Shown piece by piece: positions 11,649-23,175 of a DNA stretch of 64,000 nucleotides (position 1 is the stretch's first letter; each line of letters begins with the position of its first letter). The notes under the pieces were generated by a model. That model did no database searches. It was not told the DNA's origin and saw nothing but the letters and a program-made list of their open reading frames with translations. Both the position numbers and the translations under genes were made by a program. The DNA comes from Bombus terrestris. Taxonomy: Eukaryota; Arthropoda; Insecta; Hymenoptera; Apidae. The stretch is from positions 6,110,700-6,174,699 of the forward strand of contig NC_063281.1 in assembly GCF_910591885.1 (NCBI RefSeq). The letters run 5' to 3'.

Positions 11649-13117
11649 ATGTCACAATTGTGTTTTATTTGCAATAAACTTTTGACGGAAGGTGAAACTG
11701 TTACAGTTAGTCGTGGAATGAAAACTTTGATCGATGCAAGTATCGAAAGAGGCGATGAGTTTGTTGATTATTTGAGAAGTAAAAAGTCTGTAACAGTTCG
11801 CGTGGATTGCTGAAAATCATCCATCCGGAAGAGTTTAATTGCTGCTATCAAAAGACGACATGAGGATGGACAAGCTAGTACGTCAAAAGTAAGTCCACCT
11901 CGTACTAGAGCACGAGTAAGTGAATCCGACTTTTGTTTTAAAAAATATTGCTTATTTTGTGGCGATGAAGCGGATGAAGAGACTGGAAAAAAATCGCTGC
12001 ATCGTCGACAAAAAATGTATAAGGTTGCTACACTTTCATTGAAAGAATCCGTTTTGACAGTAGCTCAGGATCGTTCTGATGACGTATCAAAAGCTGTTAC
12101 TGCACGCATTAATTTTGAGTATGATTTAGTTGCTGTTGAGGCTAAGTATCATGACAATTGTTACAAATCTTTCCTGAGACCTAATACTAGCGGTAGAGTA
12201 GGCCGTCCTCAAGATGAGGCAGCAAACTCTGCGATGGAGGAAATTTATAAGTTTATAGAAAGTAGTGATGATTGACAGTTTACATTGGATGAACTAAAGA
12301 ATGTTAGTAAAAATATAGCTTTAGATAACAGAACTATATAAATACGATTGAAAGTAAAATATGGTAGTAGAATTATTGTTACAGAAAAGCCGGGAAAATT
12401 AACATTTATTTGTTTCGTCGACAATTACCAAGACAATGTTCAGAAGGGGTAAAACATCAGTATTAAAATTATTTGAAAAAAAGGATTTAATTGACTGCGC
12501 TAAAGTATTTGAAGAAATTGACTCTTCTCCTCAAACGATAATCACAAAAGGAATTCGCTTTCTCCTTGTTGTTTATGGAGCTCCAAGGAAAATTGATTGT
12601 ATAGACAAGTATAGATACTTAACTTTTGTAAAAAATACACGGAAAAAGAAACAAGTACAACTATCTTGTTTTTCTCCAACATCGGCTTCTGCTCATCAAC
12701 ACTTGTATCGAACATTCTATCAAGTTCAGGCATGGCTAGGCAATCAATTAAACCCGAATACAGACAATACAGTAAACAGACAATATTTTGGAACCGATTC
12801 AAACTATCCTCCCACCTGCTCCGGAAAAACTACTAAACACTATTTTTTGCAATTGTAAAAAAGGTTCTAGCACTAAATGTGACTGTAGAAGAGTAGGGTT
12901 GTCGTGTTTACCAGTGTGTACTAATTGCCAAAGCCAGTCCTGCTCGAATGTTCAATCGAATCCTACAGACGAAGATTCGTGTGATATCGATAAAGAGATA
13001 GCTGATTCATCTTCAGTTGAACAATTTATGGACATTCAGCAAGAAGAAGAGGAAGAAGAAGAAATCGAAGAAGACATGACTGTTGAAATCGAATTTGAAG
13101 AATATGAATCAGATTAA
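11649..13117 (+). pseudogene. Transposase-like protein with CXC-type tail, broken
   Basis: The first ATG at 11649 opens a frame starting MSQLCFICNKLLTEG, which is interrupted by TGA at 11811 (probably a mutated CGA) and then runs in the same frame to TGA at 12273. Cys/His pairs are visible: CFIC, YCLFCGDE with a following LHRR, and YHDNC. A second part (12436-12858, another frame) has GIRFLLVVYGAPRKI and SCFSPTSASAHQHLYRTFYQ. A third (from about 12788, third frame) has the cysteine cluster CNCKKGSSTKCDCRRVGLSC and CTNCQSQSC, then a long acidic tail ending at 13117. The SPTSASAHQHLYR then CXC cluster arrangement is, from memory, that of widespread uncharacterised invertebrate proteins. The expected catalytic middle appears deleted between the first two parts. 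Confidence 0.72.
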
Positions 13118-13310
13118 AATATTAACATAAATTAGAACTACAGTTTAAAATAATCATCTATATCATAATATCAATATCACTAATCATCATGCAGTAAATA
13201 CAGTATTTTCCTATAAAACTCCGTCATAATAGATTGTGGAAAAAAAGCGCCAAGTACACTACCTCATAGGTGGTGTGAAAATGTGTGCATATCATGTACA
13301 ATGTAACTCC

Positions 13311-13623
13311 TTCAATTTTTAGAATGGCGATATCTTAAGAATGGTGATTCTTAGGGAAGAAAGTATAAGGAACATTTTTGTAGATAATTTTATGATCTAC
13401 AATTTTTGTCTGGGCTCTATTTTCGATAAAACTTACCATTTTCAAGAAAAATTTAAAAAATCCGAAAATTTTGACTTTGACCTTGAATAACATTTTTAGC
13501 ACGCATGGAATGAATAGGGATTTTTGGCACTTTATTTCTACAGGTGTACCCAAGGAACTACCAAAATTTAACTCTGTTGAAATTTTTGTTCTTTGAAATG
13601 TCTATTTTTACCAGAATATATAG
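13311..13623. repeat. Right long terminal inverted repeat
   Basis: The inverted counterpart of 11171-11495. It differs from the left arm by scattered substitutions and a few short gaps, one of about 10 bases near the outer end. The divergence suggests an old insertion. Confidence 0.85.
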
Positions 13624-13628
13624 AATCT

Positions 13629-14766
13629 TATTCGAGGTTTCCGTACAATTTTAATCTTTTCACTATTCTTGAAAATCCTCGATATATTTCGGATTTTCAA
13701 TTTATCGCCAATATTATTAGCAATATTAGAAATAACAAACTTTTCTACACTGTTTTATATCTTTTTTACATAAACAAGTAAATAAACAAAATTAAGAATC
13801 CGACAACTGACAATGAATTAAAAATGTTATACGTCAATATATTCAGAATAACGTAATTCTTTATATATTTATAATATTTTTATCTATAATATTTTAAATA
13901 TTTATATTATTATAAAATAAATTGTTTATAATATTTTACGTATATTACGGTATAATCTATTAAGAATAACAAAATACAAATAAATTCTTCGTTCGAGCAA
14001 TTTTTGGCCAAGCCTAGAAAAAAGACCTGAAACATTCGTAGCCTGAGAAACGACATCAAAGGACGTATATTCGGCTAAATTTGATGTAACTCGTTCCGAC
14101 ATTCGGTGATTACGTCCACTAGCGCTTTTGAGGGAAACGAGACAAATTTCCTGACCACATTTCACGACAGTGACTCTCCCTCTAATAATATCCTTGCTCG
14201 AACACGATTTAAGGATATAAAGAAAGGCAGAGAAATGAAAAATAAATAAACCTCCATTTTTTACTTCGAAAAGAATGTGATAAATTACCGGGGAAAAATT
14301 TTACAATCAAAGATAGTATTTTATCGGATGCAAAGAATGCGGTAAAAATGAGAAAGAAGTGAGAACAAACAAAAAAACTGAGCAATAGGAGATAAATTAC
14401 AGTGGTGACGATGACAAAATAGAAGCTCTGTTCCTTATACTGGTAGAAGCGAAACGAATTTTAGTAGTAGATTTCACAATGGAGCCATCCATTCTGGAAA
14501 CATCGATGCTTCATCGATTGAACGATAGAATAAAAATGAAAAGAAAATAGAAACAAGAGGGAAGGCGATTAGGAAAGGAAATCATCGTGCTCGAGATGAT
14601 AAAATGGAAGTTCCGCTTCTTAGTTCGATAATAGCATCCCCTTCGAGGTAATAGCCTTTGTTCTTGGACCCTGAGTAAGTTGAATAGCGTTCCTTATCGA
14701 AGATCTTATTCTTGCTATACTTTTGTCATACCATTGCTATATCATTCTATCGAATAAATCGAAACG
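13629..14766. other. Non-coding AT-rich DNA
   Basis: Nothing supported as a gene. The part from about 13860 to 13940 is almost pure A and T. Confidence 0.45.
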
Positions 14767-14961
14767 ATGGATCGGAAAAGAAGGCTTTCAAAGGAAAACA
14801 AAAACCAGTCTACGTCAAATCTAGATTCATTTTTTACCGGACTGCCTTTGAGGGATCAAGGAAACACACCGAGGAATATGTCAAAGAACAGACTAATTAG
14901 TCTGGTATTACCATTTTTTGGAATGACAATTATTCTACTAATACCTTTCTTCTTTCTCTAA
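14767..14961 (+). CDS. Candidate small tail-anchored protein (64 residues)
   Basis: ATG lies in a good context for an insect start (AAACG before ATGG). The product has a strongly basic, polar N-terminal half (MDRKRRLSKENKNQ...) and one hydrophobic stretch at the very C-terminus (LISLVLPFFGMTIILLIPFF), which would suit a tail-anchored membrane protein. No family is recognised. The open frame could equally have arisen by chance in AT-rich DNA. An overlapping frame of similar length in another phase (14712-14900) argues for caution. Confidence 0.18.
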   Translation: MDRKRRLSKENKNQSTSNLDSFFTGLPLRDQGNTPRNMSKNRLISLVLPFFGMTIILLIPFFFL

Positions 14962-17900
14962 TTAGCTCGTTATTTAATAATGCTCGTTTTAGTGCACCGT
15001 ATCAAGTTGTCGTGAAAGTGTAATTATTATGAATGTGTTCGTGTCTTAATTCGGTGGAATATCGTTTTCTTTCTAACGTATTGTCAAAAGAAAAGAAAGA
15101 GACTCAGCAAAAGTCTGTTGTAATATAAAATAAACAAAGTCGAAAAAATTTCACTCTCAAATTGCCTCGCAACCGTTTTTACCTCCATCTTCCAATCTCT
15201 CTCTCTCTCTCTCTCTCAGGAAATTTATTTTCATTGACTACTTTCTGTTTTGCCATTCACAAAGAAACTTCTTCGCGATAAATAAAGAAGCCGTATTTTA
15301 ATGCGAGCTGAACGTAATTTTATGTATAAAGTTATTGAGTTCTATTGAAGTATTGTACGTTAAATCATAATAAAGCAAAATTTTTTGAAAGCATGATTCC
15401 GGTCTCCAAAGAGACTGTGAAAGCGATACAGTTGCGCTGCTTATCCTCAAAGTAGATGTAGATCCTCAAAGTACAAGAAATGGTACCTAACATCCATAAA
15501 AGGAAAATCTAGAAGAAAATGATATAAGTGTATTTACTTTATTTACATATATTACTGTCCTATATTACTATACATGTATGGTATATGTGTATAGTAGTGC
15601 GATTTGATATTTGAAATTATAGAAATCTTTTTAAAGTTTAAAGGTTTAACTTTATCTACAATTTCCTCGAGCTAAAGATTTTACTACTTTCTCCACTTCT
15701 CTTCTGTGTCTTTAAGTTACTTATTAACCTTATTTTTGTAATAGAAATTACAGTTATGATTCAACAGAGACAAAACGTATTCGCACTAAAGTTTAGTCTG
15801 ACCTCCAATTTCAGATTCAATTCTCCAAACACAAATTCAGTTACTCGACAGCCTGCTACAACAATGAAGAGTCAACGTTTATTTACTTACGTAGCTATTA
15901 AAGAAATCACGAGGCAAGAAATTAATAAGATGGTGATTAGAACAGAAGTTCCAGAAGCTAGTCTTCTCTCTGCCAACACTTGGGAACGATGATTGCTAAT
16001 GATATCTGCGTGTTGGTATTGAATTTCCAGATTGCTCGTTGCATGCCACGATCTTTCGTGCTATGTCAAATATTAACTCAACACGCGAACCTTTAAGGCA
16101 GGAACACGCGCTGCAAGGTAAATCAATTCGATTTGGTAAAATCAGCCGAATTTTATGATAAATTTCCAGCAATAATTTAACCGAATGAGACACGGTGATT
16201 AGAGCGTTCCAACGATGAGAATAGATTAATTTAAAAGATAAAACTACTTACTTTCAGTATTAAAATTATCAATCTTGCAAAACATGACAGATTTTAGATA
16301 TTTTAAAAATATTACAATTACTAAAATAAAAATATTGAAATAATCGAGGCCTTTCATATAATTTCCCATTTTCTCTTCTGTATCTGAAGGCAAACGAAAC
16401 GATTCGACAGCTTGATACAAAACAGCGTTTCATTGAAACGATAGAAGCGCACGTATCGATTTTACGTTCGATTTTTAATCACTGTCATAACACGCGCACT
16501 GCAAATCACAATAAATGGAATGCAAATGCTAAATCACGTAACAAAGAACAGCTGTTTCATGCAACTGCCAGAGATACAATCGATAGAAAGAGAACAGAAG
16601 AGATTAACAGGGTTGCAATAAAACTCAAACGATAGCCGATTTTCAAATAGGAAATTGATACGTTCCGCACATTCCTCGTTGTATTATACTGCCAAAGATC
16701 CAATATTGCTGATTTAATTGATATTTGAAAATTTGTTTTCACGTGCCGAAATCCACATCAAACAAGTGAAAACAGTGCTCAAAATATTTTATAGTATATG
16801 TTGCAAATTAATAATAATTTCAATTTTCGGCTATTAGATATTTATCAAAACTTCTTTTCGATAAAAATATGGTAGTTTCAGACAACTCAAAAGGAAACAG
16901 GACACATCGACTTCTGAATTACCACGAGAATGTTTTGCGAGATAGCATTCGACTTACAGTCCAGTTAGCATTTATATGCAGTAATTATTAACGACGCATA
17001 AACTTGCTGCAGGTTCTCTGTTATTCAGTAGCAGCGTTTACCGCACGACCTCTCCACAGGTTACACATCGAGTCACGCGTATCGTGCAATAATTAAGCGT
17101 GAAATTAGCGATGAGCACGAAGATGCTGAGAGCTATTTTGGGTATCACTCATAGTTGTCTGTTTGCGGTTTGAGGAATTACTTCAGTTTTGGATAATATA
17201 TTATATTTGGAGATGCAGCGGTACAATAAATGTAAAGACAGAATAGAGAATGCTCAAAATATTAATAAAATAATATTACATACATTGATAATATATTAAT
17301 AATTACAGTATATTAATGATTTTCAAAAGATTGACATTATAATTTTCTGCCTTTTCAGTTTGGTGAATTGTCGTAGTTTGGAATGATATATTTAGAGAAT
17401 TAAAGGTATAGATGATAAACATAATACAGGAATAAAAATAAAATAAGGAAGGAATAAAAATATCTGAATAAAATATCAATAAGTTATTATTCTATATGAA
17501 TAATTTCAAAAACATTGATATCACAATTTTCTATTCTTTCTGCCTTCCCATCTTTCCGTTTAATTTATTGAAAAATAAAAACGGAAGGAAATCTACATTT
17601 TGAAACGGAGAAAATAGGTGAAACAGTAACAATCGCAAATTACAACATATCCGTCGATATACATCGAACGTGATATCTGCCCTTAAACGGGAAATCGAAA
17701 AATATCTGAGTTTCGTGGATTATACACGAATAACATTCAACACAAAAGTTGGAACGATGGCGAGTGTACTGAGCGCAAACAAATTGGAGGCTAGAAAGTG
17801 CTATTTCAACGTTGGAGAGATGTGGAGATAAAAGGATACCACCATCCTAGATTAAACCAATTTTCGATACTCTGCATCATCGCAGAAAAAAAAGGGGGGG

Positions 17901-19583
17901 GATACAGGAACAAGGAAATAAAAGAGATTTTATTCACATCGGGGGAAATAAATCCCGGTTTTCGCGATTGAACAGACTGATTCACGAAATAAATTGTATC
18001 AAATTTCATTTATCATAGACTACGATTTTGGTTGGAAGAGAAACTCAGTTTGGTCACGTTTCGACTATAGCTTTCGTTTCATTGTTATCTCGTTAAACTG
18101 GATATTTCTCGTGGGAATATGAAATAAAAATGAAATATCCTAGATATTCCTTTGTGTCTTCTGAAAATTACAATACCTTTAATTTCCGATGGAAAATTTT
18201 GTCTAGAAAATTTATTTTGTGCTGGTTGTAACATTGTTCGTGGAAAGTTTTGAGAGCTAAGTAACAAAATGTAAGTTTGTTTCTCGACTGTACACTTAAG
18301 AATTACATGAATTTCGAGCTCTTAAGTATAGTAGTAAGTTCTAGAGTGTACCTTTCGAAACTGTAGAAACTATTTAAGCCTATTCTCAGGCATTGTACGA
18401 TATAGGGTAACAAAATTTTCGAGTATTTTTCAAAAACCAGTTGATGAACTTTTAACTTATCGTATAGATTATAGATTATCTCTATGGTTCATTCATTATG
18501 AAAATGATTTATGATATAATTCTTGAAAGAATATGCGACACGTATTTTTCTCTACGTGTTTTCTTATTATTAGAAAATTGTTACAAATTAATTATTAGAA
18601 ATTATTTGAAAAACAGTTGTACTATAACAATTACTCGTTTTTAAACAAGAAATTCAGCCATGAACTGCACAAATTATTTTAAAAAATACATTGGAATTTT
18701 GATTTCTAACATAACAACAAAAATTATTATATTCGTGTCCGTTTTAATTCCATGTGAAATAAAAACATTAAGCATGCGTGGGTTTTAAAAAAATTGTAAG
18801 AATTCCAAAAATCGATGAAAAAGTTCTGCTTTAAGATAAGAAGCTGGATCAAAGAAAAGTTCAAAGATCATTCTAGTGATTTTCTTTAACACCGTTTCTA
18901 TCAATTAAATTGTCCGTGTTATGGTATAATACATTTTTCTAAAATAAAGATCTCTGTTAAATCATATAGAACGTGTTTATTTGCGTTCAATTAATCCGCT
19001 GATATGAAACGCCAGTCTAATATAAGCATGCAAGTTCCGTATAATAGTTTTGCTCGACAAACAGACAACCCTCGTTGTAGTTCGATCTTACATGTTAAAC
19101 AGGATAATGTGGTATCTGCCTTATGCGAGACTCGATTCCCTTATCGTCTTCAGTGTAATATTAATTTTGAGGTTGTGTGAAAGTTGTACAACACTGACAA
19201 AATGGCTTTCAATAGATGTAGTATGCATAAGTATTAATCTAAACCACTATAGGATAAATCAAAATTAATATGAAAAACCTCGACAGGAGTAAATTGTACT
19301 GTGATAGATTGGCTAACTAACGTGAGGCTACTGTAACAGCTCCTTGGCTAATTTCTATTTCAATTAGACAATGGGTATTTATGTAAATTTATATTTTGTT
19401 AAAAAAAATTAAAGAGGTGGTAACCTAAATTAAATATAGATTTGTTAATTTAAAATATAGGAATTAAATATAGATTGTTTAATTTAATTAATTTGATATT
19501 TAAATATAGATTTGTTTCGCTCCCTATATATTACAACTAATAATTTGGATTATTTTGCATATTTTTACATATTATAAATTCTA
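14962..19583. other. Long non-coding stretch
   Basis: No gene supported. It holds a CT microsatellite at 15196-15217, a G run near 17890 and otherwise AT-rich DNA. The short frames at 15756-15992, 16557-16742 and 17806-18009 have no recognisable content. Confidence 0.45.
15196..15217. repeat. CT dinucleotide microsatellite
   Basis: An uninterrupted run of TC units, about 22 bp. Confidence 0.9.
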
Positions 19584-19798
19584 TTAGGTTGTCCGAAAAG
19601 TGTCTTTCTTTCGCAAACGTGTTTTTTTACAACTGTGCACCTTCATACAAACGTGAAACCAAGTCTATGAAATGTCGCGGTGTTTATCTCAACAGAACAA
19701 AATGGATTGTACGTTATTCGACAAAATAATATAAAACAGAAAACGTTGTGCGTCTATTATTTCCTCATAAAACGAAAGAAACTTTTCGGACAACTTGA
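19584..19798. mobile_element. 215-bp mariner MITE, hairpin family, copy 1
   Basis: Terminal inverted repeats TTAGGTTGTCCGAAAAGTGT and its counterpart ending in CTTTTCGGACAACTTGA are flanked by TA on both sides. The right half matches the right half of the copy at 44349-44562, including AACGTTGTGCGTCTATTATT and the ATAAAACGAAAGAAAC end. The left half is more diverged. No coding capacity. Confidence 0.88.
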
Positions 19799-19800
19799 TA

Positions 19801-20607
19801 TATACTTTTGCACGGTTGAATTTCCTATAAATGCATAAACGTCCCCAGTTTAATAATAAACACTGCCGTAGTAAAGGAAAGATTTTCAAAAAATGGCAAT
19901 CTCCATCGCAAAATCAATGATTCGTTTAATTAAATATCGAAATCAACGCAATGAAATCCAAATGGACAGCTTCTTTCACAGAATGTCGGCATTCGGTAAT
20001 AGAATTCACGCGAAGCTCTGCATAATCGGCTTTAGGTATTCGTGAAGAAGCGCAACACGAGTCATGTTAATCTGGCCAAGCAACGAATGTCTTCGAGCCG
20101 CTACGTGTCGATTCACGTGCTCGTAACTGGATATCGAATCAGCCGTTTCCAATACGCCTTCCATTTACGCGAGAAAAACCGATTCGATTCCGTACCCTCT
20201 TGCTTCGATTTACATCTGTTGCGCCATCACAGATGGTTTCTTCCCGTAGGCATTTTGCAATGTGAGCAGCTATTTTACGTAACCGGTAAGCCGATTCTTA
20301 CCTCGGATTTATCACTACAAACGGGGTTGCGTTTTATTGAAATCCTTTCAGAAAGAATGCCGCCATTGTGAACGTTAGGATTGCGTTAGCAAAGGAATGT
20401 ACGGAGATCCGAGTGTAAATATTGAAAGATAGGCAGAGGTGAGTTTAAGTAGAAAAATATAAGAACCATGAAAAGTGAAACGGATATTATTTTATTTTAT
20501 TTATCATTAGATTATTTTATTCAAGTATATATTTATTATGATTTATTATTTTATTCGATCAATTCGTATTGTATTCGATCAATCGTATTGTATCAATCCT
20601 TTACCAG
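19801..20607. other. Non-coding DNA with a GC-richer open frame
   Basis: From about 19980 to 20400 the composition is less AT-rich and the plus strand is open for 109 codons (20042-20371), but the frame has no ATG at its start and no recognisable protein motif. It is left uncalled. Confidence 0.35.
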
Positions 20608-20655
20608 CATTTATGAAAATATGAATTTGCATAAATATTCCTAGTCTAGTTATAA
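20608..20655 (+). repeat. Fragment of the TTTGCATAAA repeat family
   Basis: The segment ATTTATGAAAATATGAATTT then GCATAAATATTC matches the right-hand part of the element at 2896-3088 and the copy near 51.1 kb. It is a short relic. Confidence 0.5.
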
Positions 20656-23029
20656 ACGTTTGAAACTAATCTTTTCTAACTAATCTCTTCTTTTCTTTTC
20701 TGCTAGGAATTGGAGGAAAATAATTTCAATTTTGTCTCTCCTGCGAATAGTTTTTTTCTGTTTTTGGATGTAAGAATGTTCAAATAATTCAATTTGATTT
20801 CTCAATATTTACACAAAAATATTACAAATTATTGAATAAAATATTCTTAATATTATTCAATTTTTGCTATACATGATATAAATGTATAAATAATAAGATA
20901 CAGTATTATCGCGAAAGTTTATGATTTTATCGATCATGATATTGACATGACGTTACGATTGAAAGGCACTAACTACGCCAACATGCGTTTCAATCGTTCA
21001 AAGAGGAATTTATAAATCCTTTAATCGACTCGATGGAGGAGAAATTAGTTCCAATTAATGCATAGAAGAAACACAGGTTCGAGATACCTCGATAAAATGG
21101 TCCATTAAAAGTTTGATGACAGACCAAAAACAAAATATGCAAATATTTGCTCCGGTTGTTTTATCAAGATCGATCTTACCATAATTATTCCTTCACTACA
21201 AACATGTAAGTGATGATAAAATGATTATCAAAGACAGTTTTTGTACAACATAGAACAAACTGTATCGATTAGTTTCCATTCTGGTGCACTTCGAAGTACG
21301 GGAACAAATGAGAAAATTATGCAGCCGATCTCTTAGAGTCCCATTGATCAGGGTAATTACTTTTAAGAAACTCTCGAGCGATATAATTAAGCTGCAGAAC
21401 TATAGAGAAACACTTAACGCGTATAATTACTGTAATTATCCAAACGTGACAGAAAGAAAAATCACTGCTTCCTAAATACTTACATAGTTGTGTTAAGATA
21501 ATTCTCTTTCACTCTTCTTCGTATAAAAATCCTTTAAAAATTGTATAAATCTCTGAAGCTTTTAAATCGATGTCGGAAGTAGCAAAAAAGTACAAGTAAT
21601 AATTAAACTGTGGATGCTTAGACATTTACGAGAAATTTAGTACTATAATAAAAAGACTAGTTGGGTCATTAAAATTTATTTATGAATCAGCAAAAAATAT
21701 TATTTTCGCTAACAAAACTAATTAATATAAGTTTATGCTACATTGGCATTAGTACAGCTGACAAGAATTACTTGCAGACTTTTAAAGAGATAAATATGTA
21801 TTTAATTCAAATAATAATAGATTATTTTCCAGCGATTATTTTTAAAGTATGAAAAACATGATAAGAGGGGTCACATTTTCTATCTTTCACAGAATAGTAA
21901 TTTTTTAATTTGTTGAGGTTGACTGATAGAAGAACGAGTGGATAAATTTGTAAGAGAAAAAATATATTGAAATAAGTATAGTTATAAGTATAAATATAAG
22001 TATAGTGTATGCTGATCCAGATCTTCACTCTTACAGTGTTACAATACGATAGAAGAAGGGCTATGATAGGGAGCACGTTCATACATCTATAGCAAAGGAC
22101 ACTACCAAGACTACACCTTGGTGTGTAGCTCTAGCTGAAAGCTACAAGAAACACCAATAGAAATCTTCTTATAGCTGTTTTGTTTCTAGACCCTGTGATC
22201 CAAAACAAAATTTATATTCAAGGACAAAATAATATGAACCTCTCTTTATTTCGAATTTTTTTGTTTCACTAAATTCTATTCTTTTCGTAACAACGGTCTT
22301 CAGGTCACAAATATACGAAAGAAAAGGTGTAGAGTTTCTTTTGAAATAATTACTTCAACAAAATTCAATATATCATCAATAAGGCGTAAATGAAAACTAT
22401 ATTTCTATTTAAATTTGAGATTAAATATTCGTTTTGTCACTGTCTCGAATATGTAAAAAATATAAGTAACATTAGAGAGAGGAAGTTTCATAGGCAAACT
22501 AATATTGATTAAGTTAAATTAGCATAATAATTTCTAGCAACTCCGAGCGACATAAAATTCGAAAAATGAATAAAAATGCACTTCGCATATCTTTCCCGCG
22601 TGATCGTCGTATATCAAAGGATGAAACTTTTCTTTAGTTACGTTCATAAAAATTTGCAGCTTAATAATAACGATATAAATATAACTTATAGAAGTCATTG
22701 TTGACCATAGTTCTAAACTGGCGAAGCGCACCTTCGAAAGTTCGTTACGAACAAAAAGTATTTATAATTCAGAGAGAAAGCATTCCTCAGGCCTCTGTCC
22801 AAACATTTTCTTTATCCCGCAACCGACCAACATAAACTCGTAAACTTTGGTTTCAGAAGCACCCTATATAATGCAACCTTTTCCCTCGAGTACTCTCAAA
22901 GGACACATGATAGTCCTCGGGCTTCCATTCGCATTAGCGTGCAGCCGCACAACAAAACTCGCCTGTTCTTATCGCTATACACCTGGCGCTTCTAAATGCA
23001 CCTTCACCACGTAATAATCGATACTGATG
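20656..23029. other. Non-coding AT-rich DNA
   Basis: No gene or well-formed repeat. The short frames on both strands are AT-driven. Confidence 0.45.
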
Positions 23030-23175
23030 GGTAAACTGGAGATTTTTATGCAAATTGGTATTTTTCACAATATAGATAAGAAAATGGAACCTCAATATAA
23101 AAGTAATTTTAGCTATCAAGTACGTTCGTATAATAAAAAGCACTATACTTTTGATATTTCGTATATTTTGTCATT
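23030..23175 (-). repeat. Copy of the TTTGCATAAA repeat family
   Basis: Read on the minus strand, this segment contains CAATTTGCATAAAAATCTCC preceded by a stretch that aligns with the copies near 3.05 kb and 51.1 kb. In the same place as the 51-kb copy it has a TTCCATTTTCTTATC-like block. The similarity also shows in peptide shadows (IFMQIGIFHNIDKKM here, IFMQIPIFMNMIKKM on the other strand at 51.1 kb). Confidence 0.5.

Larger units (their letters stand above)
11170..13623 (+). mobile_element. DNA transposon with terminal inverted repeats over 300 bp
   Basis: Two arms of about 325 and 313 bp (11171-11495 and 13311-13623) are inverted copies of each other and flank a single broken coding region. 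This is the layout of a cut-and-paste DNA transposon with unusually long ends. AATCT occurs directly outside both ends (11165-11169 and 13624-13628) and may be a 5-bp target duplication, though the left end has one extra base. The interior protein has a cysteine-rich N-terminal part and a CXC-like C-terminus. The superfamily could not be fixed from sequence alone. The coding region carries stops, a frameshift and a likely large internal deletion, so this copy is not autonomous. Confidence 0.82.

Noticed and set aside
20042..20371. 109-codon plus-strand frame in a GC-richer block
   Set aside because: No ATG at the start, no domain recognised and no clear splice sites.
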